A stretch of 55,565 bases of DNA from Rickettsia endosymbiont of Pseudomimeciton antennatum (GCA_020881195.1 JAJIYL010000007.1:1-55565); one strand, 5' to 3'. Counted from the stretch's first letter, positions 36,091 to 47,006 are shown. The notes: a model not told the origin generated them from the sequence alone. A program made the numbers and translations.

Positions 36091-36190
36091 GTGGATTGCA
36101 TCAATGCTACTAAAGTAGCTCTTCGCTAATAGACGTTTGAGGTGTATATACGTCATTGCGAGCGAACATACGTGAGCGTGGCAATCCATT
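36091..36190. repeat. Palindromic repeat halves
   Basis: A right half of the CTAATAGACG subtype (36091-36135) followed by a left half of the GTCATTGCGAGCG subtype ending in GGCAATCCA (36152-36190). This is a chimeric pair. Confidence 0.7.
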
Positions 36191-36319
36191 TATAATCATT
36201 TTCCAATTGTTTCGTTGATCTTCAAAAAATAAAAATTATAAAAAACTACAATTTTTATTAAAAATATGATAAAGACTTAAGTGTAGCTAACCCGATTAGC
36301 ATTGTGCCAAATTCACATA

Positions 36320-36565
36320 CGTCATTGCGAGGAGCTACTCTGTAACACGTCGTCATTGCGAGAAGGCGTAGCCGACGAAGCAATCCATATGACAAGCTTC
36401 ATGGATTGCCACGCTCACATACATTCGCTCGCAATGACGTTGGAAGCTAAAACCGTCATTGCGAGGAAGCGTAGCCGACGAAGCAATCCATATGACAAGC
36501 TTCATGGATTGCCACTCTCATATACGCTTCCTCGCAATGACGGGGTATTACACCTTGCAATGATG
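36320..36565. repeat. Array of palindromic repeats before gatB
   Basis: At least four arms in series: a left stub at 36320, a full unit 36352-36440, a second full unit 36454-36542 and a last short piece to 36565. The two full units share long identical stretches, so one is a recent copy of the other. A plus-strand frame across them is an artefact. Confidence 0.75.
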
Positions 36566-36609
36566 TTGGGTAAAAGTTATATTAATACTAAACTATAAAG
36601 AGATTTTAA

Positions 36610-38061
36610 ATGGCTTATATTATTGGTAATACAGGTAAATGGCAATATGTGATAGGTGTCGAGATACATGCTCAAATTTCTTCAAAATCTAAACTTTTCT
36701 CTGGTAGTTCTACCGAATTTGCTGCTCCACCCAATTCACAAGTATCTTTGATTGATGCGGCAATGCCTGGAATGCTACCAGTGTTAAATGAATATTGTGT
36801 CCATCAGGCAATTAAAACTGGTCTTGGACTTAAGGCAAAAATTAATCTTAATTCAAGATTTGATCGTAAGAATTACTTTTATCCGGACCTACCGCAGGGC
36901 TATCAAATATCACAATTCTATCATCCAATCGTGCAAGATGGTTATTTGGATATAGTAACTGAACAGAGAACAACCAAAAGAATCAGAATTAATCGCGTGC
37001 ATTTAGAACAAGATGCTGGTAAGTCGATCCATGATCAATCTCCTTATTATAGCTTCATTGATTTAAACCGTTCTGGTATAGGATTAATGGAAATTGTTAC
37101 TGAACCAGACCTTGATTCGCCGGAAGATACGGCTGAATTCGTTCGCAAACTCAGAACTTTGTTGAGATATATAGGAAGTTGTGATGGCGATATGGAGAAA
37201 GGATCATTACGTTGCGATGCTAATATTTCAGTCAGGCTTGTTGGGGATCCACTTCTTGGTACAAGGTGTGAGATTAAAAATATCAATTCAATTCGTAATA
37301 TTATGCGAGCAATAGAGTTTGAAGCAAATAGGCAAGTAAATTTAATTGAAGCTGGGCAGACAATAATACAGGAGACTAGATTATTTGATGCTGACACTGG
37401 TGAAACTAGGACGATGCGTCTAAAAGAAGAATCTCATGATTATCGATATTTTCCTGATCCAGACTTATTGCCAGTAGTTATATCTGAGGAGCTAATAGAA
37501 CAATTGGCTAGAGATTTGCCAGAACTGCCAGATGCAAAAATTCAAAGATATATGACAGAGTATAGTTTAAGTGCATATGACGCTGAGGTTCTGGTAGCTG
37601 ATGAGCAGGTGGCATATTATTTCGAAGCAGCAGTTGACTTATGCAATTCCAAAATACTTGCTAATTGGATTATTAGTGAGTTATTTGGTCAGCTTAATAA
37701 AAGTTCCATTAGCTTAAGTGACTGTAAAATTACCCCGAGAATGCTTGGTCAAATGGTGAAATTAATAGAAGATGGGGTGATTTCAGGGAAAATTGCCAAA
37801 GTAGTTTTCGAAACTATGTTTGAAACTGGAGAAGAGCCAGAAAAAATTATTAAAGAAAAAGACTTAGTGCAAGTGTCAGATAGTGATATACTAACTGCTA
37901 TAATTGACGGAATATTGTTGGAAAACCCTGACTCTGTTGATGCCTATAGAAGCGGTAAGGATAAGTTATTTGGTTTTTTCGTTGGGCAAGTAATGAAAAA
38001 AACTGAAGGAAAAGCAAACCCTAACCTAGTGAATGATTTATTAAAGGAGAAATTACAATAA
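36610..38061 (+). CDS. gatB: Aspartyl/glutamyl-tRNA(Asn/Gln) amidotransferase subunit B
   Basis: The kinase/amidation subunit of GatCAB, which converts Glu-tRNA(Gln) and Asp-tRNA(Asn) to Gln- and Asn-tRNA. The signatures [19 protein letters not shown] (about residues 16-34), [20 protein letters not shown] and HLEQDAGKS are present, with [15 protein letters not shown] and EIKNINSIR further on and a C-terminal YqeY-like tail. Full length at 483 aa. gatA and gatC are not adjacent. Its stop overlaps the probable start of tsaD. Confidence 0.96.
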   Translation: MAYIIGNTGKWQYVIGVEIHAQISSKSKLFSGSSTEFAAPPNSQVSLIDAAMPGMLPVLNEYCVHQAIKTGLGLKAKINLNSRFDRKNYFYPDLPQGYQISQFYHPIVQDGYLDIVTEQRTTKRIRINRVHLEQDAGKSIHDQSPYYSFIDLNRSGIGLMEIVTEPDLDSPEDTAEFVRKLRTLLRYIGSCDGDMEKGSLRCDANISVRLVGDPLLGTRCEIKNINSIRNIMRAIEFEANRQVNLIEAGQTIIQETRLFDADTGETRTMRLKEESHDYRYFPDPDLLPVVISEELIEQLARDLPELPDAKIQRYMTEYSLSAYDAEVLVADEQVAYYFEAAVDLCNSKILANWIISELFGQLNKSSISLSDCKITPRMLGQMVKLIEDGVISGKIAKVVFETMFETGEEPEKIIKEKDLVQVSDSDILTAIIDGILLENPDSVDAYRSGKDKLFGFFVGQVMKKTEGKANPNLVNDLLKEKLQ

Positions 38062-39092
38062 TTAAAATATTAGGTATTGAATCAAGTTGTGATGATACTG
38101 GCGTAGCAATAGTTACCTCCGACAAAGAGATTTTATCAAATATTGTTATTTCCCAACACCAAGAACATAAGGCTTTTCAAGGGGTAGTACCGGAGATTGC
38201 TGCTAGATCGCATTTGCAAAATTTAGAAAAAGCAGTTAGATATGTTTTAGATGAAACTCATCTGGAATTATCTGATATAGACGGAATAGCCGCTACTTCT
38301 GGTCCTGGCTTGATAGGTGGGGTGATAGTTGGCTCAATGTTTGGCAGAATAGTTGCTAGTGTCTTAAAGAAGCCATTTATTGCAGTTAACCATTTAGAGG
38401 GGCATTTACTTACTGCTAGATTAACCAATAAGGCTGAATATCCTTATTTATTGCTGTTGGTTTCGGGAGGGCATTGCCAGTTTGTTGCTGTCCAAGCGTT
38501 GGGTAAGTATAAAATTTTAGGACAGACTATCGATGATTCGGTAGGAGAATGCTTTGATAAAGTAGCTAAAATGCTAAATTTACCTTTCCCTGGAGGAGTA
38601 GAAATTGAGAGAAGAGCAAAATTTGGTAATCCATTTAAATATATTTTGCCAAAGCCTATTATTCATCAAGCTGGCTGTGATATGTCATTTTCAGGTTTAA
38701 AAACAGCAGTACGGATATTAATATCCAAATTACAACCTATAGGTGACCAAGAAATTAATGATATAGCTGCCAGTTTTCAATATGTGATTGGAGAAATCTT
38801 GTCAATAAAAATGCTTAATAGCTTTACAATGTATGAGGAATTTATCGGTAAGTCGGTATTATCACAAAAAACCTGCGTGCTTGCTGGTGGAGTTGCCGCT
38901 AATGCTTATTTGAAAATTATACTTAAGCATCAAGCAGAAAAACAAGGATATGTACTTTTAGTGCCACCAGCACATTTATGTACCGATAATGCTGCTATGA
39001 TCGCTTATGCTGGGCTAGAACGTTTGCAAAATAATCTTACTAACTCGTTTGATTTCTGCCCTAGAGCAAAATGGAGCTTAGAGGATTTATAA
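38061..39092 (+). CDS. tsaD: tRNA N6-threonylcarbamoyladenosine transferase TsaD
   Basis: It installs t6A37 on ANN-decoding tRNAs with TsaB/E. The conserved N-terminus [17 protein letters not shown] begins right after gatB, and no ATG, GTG or TTG precedes it. The only candidates are ATT at 38061 or ATA at 38058, with AGGAG at 38045-38049 correctly spaced. A start at the first ATG (38214) would delete 51 conserved residues including IESSCDDT and PEIAARSH. The metal-binding HLEGH is at about residue 111, with a second SGGHC motif and a C-terminal [10 protein letters not shown]. Length 343 aa is normal. Confidence 0.9.
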   Translation: MKILGIESSCDDTGVAIVTSDKEILSNIVISQHQEHKAFQGVVPEIAARSHLQNLEKAVRYVLDETHLELSDIDGIAATSGPGLIGGVIVGSMFGRIVASVLKKPFIAVNHLEGHLLTARLTNKAEYPYLLLLVSGGHCQFVAVQALGKYKILGQTIDDSVGECFDKVAKMLNLPFPGGVEIERRAKFGNPFKYILPKPIIHQAGCDMSFSGLKTAVRILISKLQPIGDQEINDIAASFQYVIGEILSIKMLNSFTMYEEFIGKSVLSQKTCVLAGGVAANAYLKIILKHQAEKQGYVLLVPPAHLCTDNAAMIAYAGLERLQNNLTNSFDFCPRAKWSLEDL

Positions 39093-39104
39093 ACAGCAAG
39101 CTGG

Positions 39105-39146
39105 CGTCATTGCGAGCGAACGTATGTGAGCGTGGCAATCCATGAA
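39105..39146. repeat. Half palindromic repeat after tsaD
   Basis: Left half only (CGTCATTGCGAGCGAACG, GTGGCAATCCATGAA), between tsaD and the convergent deacetylase pseudogene. Confidence 0.7.
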
Positions 39147-39151
39147 TCTTA

Positions 39152-39898
39152 TCAAGAATTATAATTTTTAATAAAATCAAACTTATAATTTTTCTTACGC
39201 AATGCACTAATTAAATTTCGTAAATTCTCTTTACCATTGAAGCAATCTTGGAACATCTCATCATGCATTAATAAAATTAATTTATTAGGTAATGCAGTAC
39301 CTTGTTCTGCAAATTTATTTGCTATTTCTTCTACTAGATGATCAACAGACTGTACAGGACCATTATTGTGTGTCCATTCTAAATCCTATCCATATAGGTA
39401 AAAACCATTCTTGTATATACCATCATCATCTATCTTTTCAATTTGATCTTCCTGTTTTGAAATATACGGATCATCTCTACTTAAGTTAGGAAGACGGAAT
39501 ACATTTCTTCCAGGAAGTCTAGTATCAATATGAGAACCTTTTAAACCTAGCGTATCATTATTCTTTTTAAGATCGTTAATGACATCTGGGAGATCGTGAT
39601 AAAATTGCTGATAGTGATTATGAGCATGAGAATAACTATGATTTCCTATCTGAATAAAAGGACTTTTCTTAGCTAGCACCACAATATCTTTTGACCAACT
39701 ACTAGAATCGTGGTGTAATCCTACCATAAACATGGTAACGGGAATCTTTTCCTCAGTCATAACTGCAATGACATTCTCTGTTCCTCTAAGTGGACCATCG
39801 TCTGAAGTGATATAAATAGTCTAACTTGCATAAGATATGCTTGTTATAAATAGTAATAAAAAAAGGTTGAATCTTGCAAAAATTTTTATAGTTTTCAT
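39152..39898 (-). pseudogene. Polysaccharide deacetylase (NodB-like), nonsense-mutated
   Basis: The gene starts with a signal peptide (MKTIKIFARFNLFLLLFITS) from 39898. It is interrupted by TAG right after it, reopens as IYITSDDGPLRGTENV (NodB motif 1 with the Asp pair) and continues through FMVGLHH and IGNHSYSHAHNH (motif 2 His residues). A second TAG at 39386-39388 follows. The frame then reads on to DLEWTHNNGPVQ and LILLMHDEMFQ before a TGA at 39152-39154. No frameshift was seen, only two amber codons. Intact members deacetylate or trim cell-envelope glycans. Confidence 0.8.
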
Positions 39899-39908
39899 TA
39901 TACTTACC

Positions 39909-40820
39909 TTAATTAATAAATTTCTTAGCGACAAATAACATCAATATAGGAGTGGATATGAAGATAGATGAATATGTACCAACTATTATGCCAAAAAATA
40001 CTAATAAGCTAAAGCTATGAATAGCTTCCCCACCAAATATTACTAAAGCTAGGTTTGCTAACAGGGTTGTTACAACTGTTAGAATGGTTCTAGACAAAGT
40101 TTCATTAATACTCATATTAATAATTTGTGGCATTGTTTTTTGATATGATTTTCGTAAATTTTCTCTGATCCTATCATAGATCACTACTGAATCATTGACA
40201 GAATAACCTATTATGGTAAGGATAGCAGCTATTGAAGTTAGGTTAAAGTCTAACCTCATTACACTCATAAAACCTAAACTTAGTATAGCGTCATGTAGCA
40301 AAGCTATCAATATACCAAGTCCAAAATACCACTCAAACCTAATCCAAGTATAAACCATAATGGCAAGAAAAGAAAGAATTAATGCCATTATTCCTGATTT
40401 TATTAGATGAGCTCCAACTTGTGGACCGACAAAATCTACTTTACGATATTCAAATTTATAAGGAAATTGGTTGCTTAAAGTCAACTTGATCAGCTCAATA
40501 TTTTGCATTAAAGTATCTTCACTATTGCTGCCAACTCGTATTGACAAATCATGCTGGTTACCAAAATTTTGTAATACTACTTCACCAATCTTAAGGTTAT
40601 TAAGTACTTCACGCATTTTGCCTAAATCAGGGTCTTGATCAAGCCGCATTTCTATAACAATTCCACCAGCAAAATCAATACCAAAATTAAACTTATAAAT
40701 TCCTATCCACATAATGCTCACAAGAGACAAAATAATGGACATAGTATAGCTTACTTTTCTAAATTTGATAAAATCAAAATTGATTTTATCAGGTAACAGT
40801 CTTAACGGATATAATTTCAT
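39909..40820 (-). CDS. secF: Protein translocase subunit SecF
   Basis: Partner of SecD in the inner membrane, which uses the proton gradient to assist Sec export. N-terminal helix 1 precedes the [16 protein letters not shown] motif near residue 48. The periplasmic domain follows, then [20 protein letters not shown] and five further helices with [19 protein letters not shown] (about 205-223) and the [21 protein letters not shown] segment. 303 aa is normal. secD is not adjacent. Confidence 0.95.
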   Translation of the reverse strand: MKLYPLRLLPDKINFDFIKFRKVSYTMSIILSLVSIMWIGIYKFNFGIDFAGGIVIEMRLDQDPDLGKMREVLNNLKIGEVVLQNFGNQHDLSIRVGSNSEDTLMQNIELIKLTLSNQFPYKFEYRKVDFVGPQVGAHLIKSGIMALILSFLAIMVYTWIRFEWYFGLGILIALLHDAILSLGFMSVMRLDFNLTSIAAILTIIGYSVNDSVVIYDRIRENLRKSYQKTMPQIINMSINETLSRTILTVVTTLLANLALVIFGGEAIHSFSLLVFFGIIVGTYSSIFISTPILMLFVAKKFIN

Positions 40821-40836
40821 TATTGAATTCTTTAAT

Positions 40837-41073
40837 TTATATACCTAAAGCTTGCCTGTACAACTCTAAGATTGCATCTTGTTCAGCCAGTTTATTTCTA
40901 TCAAGCTTTTTTAGTTTTAACACAGACTTCATAGCCTTGGTATCAAAACCACTGGAGCTGGCTGCATCAAATACATCTTTTATTGCTTCAGATAGCTCTG
41001 CTTTTTCTTGTTCAAGCCCTTCTATTTGATTTATATATTGTTCTAATTGTTCTTTAGCTATTACTTCTGTCAT
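40837..41073 (-). CDS. gapR: GapR-family nucleoid protein (DUF2312)
   Basis: A 78-aa alphaproteobacterial coiled-coil DNA-binding protein. [18 protein letters not shown] and [19 protein letters not shown], followed by LKKLDRN and a short C-terminal helix, are the GapR/DUF2312 pattern. In Caulobacter, GapR clamps overtwisted DNA and stimulates gyrase and topoisomerase IV. secF lies 16 nt downstream on the same strand. Confidence 0.88.
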   Translation of the reverse strand: MTEVIAKEQLEQYINQIEGLEQEKAELSEAIKDVFDAASSSGFDTKAMKSVLKLKKLDRNKLAEQDAILELYRQALGI

Positions 41074-41203
41074 AAAATTAAAGTTTTTTGTTTATCAAAA
41101 TGTCCTAATTATACCATATCAAGTATATATTACTTTTATTAAGCCACTAAGTAATTTATAGATAATTTTGCTATAAATGCTAGAAAAATCTTTAAAATAG
41201 TTA

Positions 41204-42451
41204 TTATGTTGTTGAACGATCCTTATAAAAATACAGAGCTATTAAACTTGAAATAGCACAAGCAATTATGTAATAAATAGACGAAGTAATAGTCCCAGTT
41301 TTTTGTACAAGATATTCTATCACTAAAGGTGTTGTGCCACCAAAAATACTAGTTGCTATATTATAAGATAATGATAAAGCCGTATTTCTGATATTGGTTG
41401 GATAGAATTCAGCTTGCAGTGCAGGTTCAGGACCAATATAACAGGCAGCTAAAATTGATAATATGATTTGAGATGTAATTATAAAATAAAAGTCCCAGGT
41501 TTCAATTACCTGCATCAAAAATGGGGTAACTAAAATAATTACCAGTAAATTGATCACAAAAATTTTCTTGCGACCAATTATATCAGACAAATATCCAGAA
41601 CATAAAGTAACAATTGCCATGATTATATAACAATAATTAGCTAAATTATTAACTTCATCATTAGTGAAACCGCGATTTATCCTCAAAAATGACATTAGAT
41701 AAATTTGTAGATAAAATAGTACTGAGCCTGTAGAATTGATGAAGATTGATATTATCATATCAACCCAGTAAACAGAAATAACTTTTTTCAGAGGAGACTT
41801 TAATATCCCATCATTTTCCTTCATACTTTGAAAGCTAGGAGTTTCACTTGTATATTTTTTTATATAAAGCCCAGCAAATAAAATAAAAATTCCTAATAAA
41901 AATGGTATTCTCCACCCCCAATCATCAAATTGCTCTGCTGATAAAAGGCTTTGTATGCACTGCGAAATTCCTGAACCAAATAATAAACCAATACAAATAC
42001 TGGATATTGATACACTACTACTAAACCCACGGTAGGCTACACCTGTATGTTCAATAACAAATGAAATTGAGCCAGTAAGTGCTCCGCCCATTGATAAGCC
42101 TTGCAGCATTCGGACTAAAATCATTAATATAGTTGCGGTAATACCTATATTGTCGTAAGTGGGTAACATACCAATTAGTGCTGTTGGCAAGGACATACAG
42201 AATATAGAGGCACTTAAAGCAGTTCTTCTACCAAACCGATCTCCGAGTACCCCGAAAAATACCCCACCTATTGGTCTCATTAGATAACCGATAGCAAATG
42301 CAAAAAAAGCATGTAATAAAGACGAGCTAGGGTTTGATCCAGGAAAAAATTTTGCACCTATTATAGGAGCAAAAATACCAAATAGTGCGTAATCATACCA
42401 TTCAAATGCATTTGCTATGCCGCTTGCAAAAACCAATTTACGTTTATTCAT
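41204..42451 (-). CDS. MFS transporter, ProP/MHS type
   Basis: A 415-aa symporter of the metabolite:H+ symporter family. [17 protein letters not shown] is helix 1. [21 protein letters not shown] (about residues 55-75) is the loop 2/3 motif, and [22 protein letters not shown] matches the ProP signature. It is closer to canonical ProP than the tandem pair at 8854-11561. Possible substrates are proline/betaine or dicarboxylates. It overlaps the sam stop by 4 nt, so the two are likely one transcript. Confidence 0.87.
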   Translation of the reverse strand: MNKRKLVFASGIANAFEWYDYALFGIFAPIIGAKFFPGSNPSSSLLHAFFAFAIGYLMRPIGGVFFGVLGDRFGRRTALSASIFCMSLPTALIGMLPTYDNIGITATILMILVRMLQGLSMGGALTGSISFVIEHTGVAYRGFSSSVSISSICIGLLFGSGISQCIQSLLSAEQFDDWGWRIPFLLGIFILFAGLYIKKYTSETPSFQSMKENDGILKSPLKKVISVYWVDMIISIFINSTGSVLFYLQIYLMSFLRINRGFTNDEVNNLANYCYIIMAIVTLCSGYLSDIIGRKKIFVINLLVIILVTPFLMQVIETWDFYFIITSQIILSILAACYIGPEPALQAEFYPTNIRNTALSLSYNIATSIFGGTTPLVIEYLVQKTGTITSSIYYIIACAISSLIALYFYKDRSTT

Positions 42452-43335
42452 GTGATAATTTTATCATCTTGTGTCATATTTTCTTTCTCAGAATATATTA
42501 TAAACAATGTTGCAGGGATTACTATCAGTGCCCCATATAAAGTGCTATTTTCAGGAATTTCATTAAAAACAATATATCCGGCTAATGCTGAAATGATTAA
42601 CTCTAAATATCTATAAGGAGCGATGGCAGTAGCATCAACTAAAGCAAAAGCCTTTAATAGAAAGAATAAAATTAAACTGCCTCCTGATCCTAAAATAAAT
42701 AGCAAAATAAATTCTGTAACATTAGGTGTTTTCCAATACATTATTGATGGTGGTATTGATATTAAAGATGTTATTAGAGCAGAATAAAATAACATGCTAA
42801 TCATTGATTCTTTTACTACAAATTTCTTATTGATAATATCTAATGTGGCAAAAGATATAGCAGCTAATACAAAAATCAATATTTGTGGATTAAAATCACT
42901 AGCATGCGGTTTCAGAGTAACAACAATTCCAATAAAGCCAAATAAGGTTGCTGCCCATCTTTGCCAAATAACATTCTCATTTAAAAAAAATACTGCTAAA
43001 ACCAAGGTAAATAAAGGTATAGCTAGACTAACAACTGTAGCAGTAGTCACTGGTGCAAGTTGTAAGCCATAAGTCCAAGATGTCATACCAAAAAATAGCA
43101 AAACCCCTCTTGCAATATGGACAAAAGGACGATTAGTGATTAGAGTCTGTTTCCCGTAATAAAAAATAAACGGCACAAGAATTAAAGCACTAAAGAGAAA
43201 GCGAAAAAAAGCTACTTCAAAACTATGTAGCCTGAATCCAAGATATTTTGCTGTTATATCATTAGTTACACTAGTTAGCATACTTAACATAAACCAACCA
43301 ATACCAATAAAATAAGTGTTTAATTTATTATTCAT
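42448..43335 (-). CDS. sam: S-adenosylmethionine uptake transporter (EamA/DMT)
   Basis: A ten-helix drug/metabolite transporter of 295 aa. It is very similar throughout to the R. prowazekii SAM carrier as I recall it: [58 protein letters not shown] and [20 protein letters not shown]. It imports host SAM, which compensates for degraded SAM synthetase in many rickettsiae. First gene of a two-gene unit with the ProP-like carrier. Confidence 0.88.
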   Translation of the reverse strand: MNNKLNTYFIGIGWFMLSMLTSVTNDITAKYLGFRLHSFEVAFFRFLFSALILVPFIFYYGKQTLITNRPFVHIARGVLLFFGMTSWTYGLQLAPVTTATVVSLAIPLFTLVLAVFFLNENVIWQRWAATLFGFIGIVVTLKPHASDFNPQILIFVLAAISFATLDIINKKFVVKESMISMLFYSALITSLISIPPSIMYWKTPNVTEFILLFILGSGGSLILFFLLKAFALVDATAIAPYRYLELIISALAGYIVFNEIPENSTLYGALIVIPATLFIIYSEKENMTQDDKIIT

Positions 43336-43510
43336 TATAGACCATAATTTTTTAGTTTATTTGTTTTTTATACTTAGTGTTTCTTATATTTAGTGTTATA
43401 GTATCATCATTGTTAGACAATTAAAAAAAATCTTGTTATCATTTGATTTTCAGATAAGAAGATTATATATAGTACAGCAATATATTTAAAGCAAGAGAAG
43501 GTTTATAGTT

Positions 43511-44227
43511 ATGATAAAAGTCACAAGAAAATTTGGAATATTTCTATTAGTAAGTTGTATAAGTATTTCTAGCTTTGCTAATTATGATCCAGATAATAAT
43601 GACTATGATGCTGATTATTATGAAAATGAAGGTAATCTTGTATTTAAGATGAGAGTAGGGGGGTTAAGATCTAGTGCAAAACAAACAGATTTTCCTAAAG
43701 CTACTGCCAAAAATCCAGTATCGATTGGTACCTTTGCCGAGAATGGTTATGGTGTAGATGCGTCCACATCAATATTCTTTGCTAGTAATATTGCGGCAGA
43801 GTTATCTTTAGGTTTCGACGTATTACGTAATAAAAATAGCAATTTAAAGAATGTGGCTTATAATTATGGCTCTAATCCAGAAACTATTGCTAAAAGAAAA
43901 CCTCTTTATATGATTCCATTGACTGTTACAGGGCAATACCATATAGCTCCTTTTGGTGCTATCAGACCTTATATTGGTGCTGGTTATCATGGAGCTTATT
44001 TTATCAATAAATCCAAAGGATGTACAGTCAGAAATGGTCACGGTGCTGTGTTACAGTTCGGGGTTGATTTATACGCTAAGGATGATACATTGATTAACTT
44101 AGATATAAAACAGTATTTTCTTAATACCGAGGTTAATTATAAAGCTCCTTTAGTAAAAAAGCCTGTCTCCTCTAAAGTAAAGTTTAATCCGCTAATGATT
44201 GCAATAGGTATTGGTTTTAGGTTTTAG
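43511..44227 (+). CDS. OmpW-like outer-membrane beta-barrel protein
   Basis: A 238-aa protein with a signal peptide ending in SSFA (about residue 23) and a Tyr/Asp-rich mature N-terminus ([16 protein letters not shown]). Alternating amphipathic strands follow ([62 protein letters not shown]), with a terminal Phe (IAIGIGFRF) recognised by the BAM machinery. The pattern of about eight strands and IRPYIGAGY matches OmpW. OmpW channels pass small hydrophobic molecules, and it may be surface-exposed to the host. Confidence 0.8.
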   Translation: MIKVTRKFGIFLLVSCISISSFANYDPDNNDYDADYYENEGNLVFKMRVGGLRSSAKQTDFPKATAKNPVSIGTFAENGYGVDASTSIFFASNIAAELSLGFDVLRNKNSNLKNVAYNYGSNPETIAKRKPLYMIPLTVTGQYHIAPFGAIRPYIGAGYHGAYFINKSKGCTVRNGHGAVLQFGVDLYAKDDTLINLDIKQYFLNTEVNYKAPLVKKPVSSKVKFNPLMIAIGIGFRF

Positions 44228-44268
44228 GTCAAATTCGTCGGAGCAAGTTTAAAACTGAGAACAACCAA

Positions 44269-44358
44269 CGTCATTGCGAGCGAACGTACGTGAGCGTGGC
44301 AATCCATGAAGCTTATCATATGGATTGCTTCATCGGCTCACACCTATTCGCAATAACA
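44269..44358. repeat. Palindromic repeat after the OmpW-like gene
   Basis: A full unit from CGTCATTGCGAGCGAACG through GGCAATCCA and TGGATTGCTTC to a decayed right arm (ATTCGCAATAAC). Confidence 0.75.
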
Positions 44359-44496
44359 TTTCGGGTTTTTAAGCTGCTTTTTCCGTAACTTTTAAACTGC
44401 CCTGTGCAAGTTGTACTGGTAAGTATATGTTGACTTATCCGTTATAAAAGACTATATTTTTTAGCAAATCACATATCAATATTATATTAGTTTACT

Positions 44497-45063
44497 ATGA
44501 GCTCACAACAGAAATTACCTATACTGCCTAGAGCAACTGCTATTTGGTTGATTGATAACACCGCATTAACATTTAAGCAGATAGGTGATTTTTGTGGAAT
44601 TCATGAGTTTGAAATTAAAGGCATTGCCGATGGTGAAGTGTCTCACGGTATTAAGGGTTTAGATCCAATTGCTGGAGGACAGTTAACCAAAGAAGAAATA
44701 ATACGTTGCACGCAAGATACAACTAGTAGTTTAAGGATTTCTGTTAATGTCGCCTATGATTTGGTAAACACCAAGAAAAAACAACAATCTAGGTATACTC
44801 CTATTGCTAGACGTCAAGATAAACCGGACGCGATATATTGGTTACTTAAACATTGTCCAGAAATTTTAGATATTCAAATTATAAAGTTAGTTGGTACTAC
44901 CAAGTCTACTATAGAGGCTATCCGTGATCGCAGTCACTGGAACATGAAAAACATTCGTCCACGTGATCCAGTGTTGCTTGGAATTTGTACCCAAGTGGAA
45001 TTAGACAATAATATTGAGCAAGCTAAACTTTTATCCCAACAAGAAAAAACCTCTAAAGAATAG
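44497..45063 (+). CDS. trcR: Cell-cycle transcriptional regulator TrcR (DUF1013)
   Basis: A 188-aa protein with the DUF1013 pattern: LPRATAIWLIDNTALTFKQIG near residue 10, FCGIHEFEIKGIADGE and DKPDAIYWLLKHCPEILD, then IIKLVGTTKSTIEAIRDRSH (a helix-turn-helix-like segment) and WNMKNIRPRDPVLLGICTQ. The family is nearly confined to alphaproteobacteria and the name comes from work on cell-cycle transcription in that class. Stand-alone gene with a repeat cluster behind it. Confidence 0.85.
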   Translation: MSSQQKLPILPRATAIWLIDNTALTFKQIGDFCGIHEFEIKGIADGEVSHGIKGLDPIAGGQLTKEEIIRCTQDTTSSLRISVNVAYDLVNTKKKQQSRYTPIARRQDKPDAIYWLLKHCPEILDIQIIKLVGTTKSTIEAIRDRSHWNMKNIRPRDPVLLGICTQVELDNNIEQAKLLSQQEKTSKE

Positions 45064-45091
45064 GGCTATATTGCGAGACCACCTGTACATA

Positions 45092-45296
45092 CGTCATTGC
45101 AAACGTACGTGAGCGTGGCAATCCATGAAGCTTGTTATATGGATGCACATCGCCACTAAAGTAGCTCCTCGCAATGATGCCTTGGGTAAGAGTACTCTTG
45201 TCATTGCGAGAAGGCGTGAAGCCCGAACGAAGCAATCCATTCCTGGTCATTTTTTGGATTGCCGCGTCACCCGTAAAGCGGCTCTGAGCCATGACA
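45092..45296. repeat. Cluster of palindromic repeats
   Basis: A left half (45092-45126), a decayed middle and a second unit from GTCATTGCGAGAAGG (45200) through GAAGCAATCCA to CATGACATT. It joins directly to the 19-bp-armed element at 45298. Frames through it on both strands are artefacts. Confidence 0.7.
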
Positions 45297-45297
45297 T

Positions 45298-45443
45298 TAG
45301 ACCTCTTGCACAACTCGCTTATGCTGAGGAATTTGAAGGAGACGCGGAACGCAGAACCACAGCGTACTCTAGCGTACGTGAGGATTCGAGTACCGCATCA
45401 TTGTCCAAATTACCAGCAGAAGTAGAGTTGTGCAAGAGGTCTA
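45298..45443. repeat. Palindromic element with perfect 19-bp arms
   Basis: TAGACCTCTTGCACAACTC (45298-45316) and its exact reverse complement at 45425-45443 enclose a core with GCGTACTCTAGCGTACGTGAGG. The core resembles those of the elements at 7590 and 11682, whose arms are different. Confidence 0.8.
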
Positions 45444-45478
45444 TTTTATACTTTAACTTTTTTTCCGTAAACACTCAT
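45444..45478. mobile_element. MITE-like element terminus, inverted
   Basis: TACTTTAACTTTTTTTCC followed by GTAAACACTCAT is the reverse complement of the MITE left arm and terminus, with two or three changes. The 19-bp-armed element lies exactly where the MITE interior should begin. Confidence 0.55.
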
Positions 45479-45515
45479 CCTAGTCCCAGTACTAACATCA
45501 AAGATTTTTAGCCCT

Positions 45516-47006
45516 TTATTCCCCCTGTAGTTTTTTTTGTAAATTATTAAATTTTGAATATTTATCATCATAGTGAAGCTGAACACTGCCAACAGGACCA
45601 TTACGATGTTTCGCTATTATAATATCCGCAATATTATATACTTTATTCAACTTATTTACCCACTCTGCGTGTTTTTCACTACCCACCGAAGGTTCTTTAC
45701 GGCTCAAGTAATATTCTTCTCGATAAATAAACATCACTATATCCGCATCTTGTTCAATAGACCCAGATTCCCGTAAGTCAGACAACATCGGCTTTTTATC
45801 TTCTCTAAGTTCAACAGCTCTAGATAATTGTGATAAAGCAATTACAGGAATATTTAATTCCTTGGCAATAGCTTTTAACCCTTGAGTAATTTCCGAAATT
45901 TCATTTACTCTATTATCAGATTTATTTATTCCTCTAATTAACTGCAGATAATCTATAAATAATATACCAAGATTATGCTTACGCTTCATTTTTCTAGCCC
46001 TAGTACGAATAGCAGCAATAGATAAAGCCGGTGTATCATCAATAAAAAAGGGCAGGTCAGAAAGGGTGATAACTTCTTTGCGTAATCGATTATAATTCTC
46101 TTCCGTCACATGACCTGACTGAAGAGCCGATGAGTCAATTTCAGTATGCATTGACAGAAGACGAGTAGCAAGTTGCTCAGATGACATTTCAAGAGAGAAG
46201 AACCCTACTGATTGTCTTTCTTTTTCTTGTCCATTATTTTTCAGGTGTATAGCCATACAACTATTTACCGCAAGATTTATGGCAAAAGCTGTTTTCCCCA
46301 TTGATGGGCGGGCAGCAATGACAACTAAGTCTGAGTTCTGAAAACCTGATAATTTATTATCCAAATCAATTAAGCCGGTAGAAATACCTATTACATGATT
46401 AGAATTCTTCATTGCCCTGTTAATACTGGCTAGAGACTCTGAGAGAGACACAGCAATTTTAACAAAACTCTTTTCATTAACTCCTTCACTAGCAAGGTTA
46501 TAAAGCTTACCTTCTGCATGTTCTATTTGCTGACTTGAATCATACTCTAAAGAAGAATCATAAGCATTATTAACTACCTCTTCCCCTATCTGAATTAAAC
46601 TACGCCTCACTGCCAAATCATAGATTATTTTTCCATAATCTAGAGGATTAATTACCATCATTGACAAAGTGACCAGCTTATTTAAATAGTCACTACCACC
46701 TAATTGCTGAAATAATTCATCTCGTTCTAACATGCTTCTAAGCGTTATTGGAGTAGCAATTAAGCCTTTTTCAGTAATAACTTCAATAGAATTGTAGATT
46801 TTTTGATGTATCGGTCCAAAAAAATGATCTGGTCTTAGGAATTCTGAGACAGTGTTTAAGTAATCATGGTTAACTAAAATTGCTCCTATTAACATTTGTT
46901 CAGCCTGAACGTTTGACGGTAAAGTTCTGGTAACAGGCATGACTACACCTGACTCATTCGAGTTGCTTAACTTATCCGTTTTATTAATCGTTTTATTACG
47001 AGCCAT
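45516..47006 (-). CDS. dnaB: Replicative DNA helicase
   Basis: Hexameric 5'-3' helicase of the replication fork. The N-terminal primase-binding domain starts LPSNVQAEQMLIGAIL. The RecA-like domain has Walker A ARPSMGKTAFA near residue 232, LFIDYLQLI as Walker B and SQLSRAVELREDKKPMLSDLRESG as the arginine-finger region, followed by EQDADIVMFIYREEYY. Full length at 496 aa with no intein. trxB lies five nt upstream on the same strand. Confidence 0.96.
   Translation of the reverse strand: MARNKTINKTDKLSNSNESGVVMPVTRTLPSNVQAEQMLIGAILVNHDYLNTVSEFLRPDHFFGPIHQKIYNSIEVITEKGLIATPITLRSMLERDELFQQLGGSDYLNKLVTLSMMVINPLDYGKIIYDLAVRRSLIQIGEEVVNNAYDSSLEYDSSQQIEHAEGKLYNLASEGVNEKSFVKIAVSLSESLASINRAMKNSNHVIGISTGLIDLDNKLSGFQNSDLVVIAARPSMGKTAFAINLAVNSCMAIHLKNNGQEKERQSVGFFSLEMSSEQLATRLLSMHTEIDSSALQSGHVTEENYNRLRKEVITLSDLPFFIDDTPALSIAAIRTRARKMKRKHNLGILFIDYLQLIRGINKSDNRVNEISEITQGLKAIAKELNIPVIALSQLSRAVELREDKKPMLSDLRESGSIEQDADIVMFIYREEYYLSRKEPSVGSEKHAEWVNKLNKVYNIADIIIAKHRNGPVGSVQLHYDDKYSKFNNLQKKLQGE

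Noticed and set aside
36302..36598. Plus-strand 98-codon frame before gatB
   Set aside because: It consists almost wholly of two palindromic-repeat units; the peptide is the same artefact seen at other copies.
45053..45511. Overlapping frames on both strands after trcR
   Set aside because: Both are encoded by the repeat cluster and the 19-bp-armed element; no independent evidence of coding.
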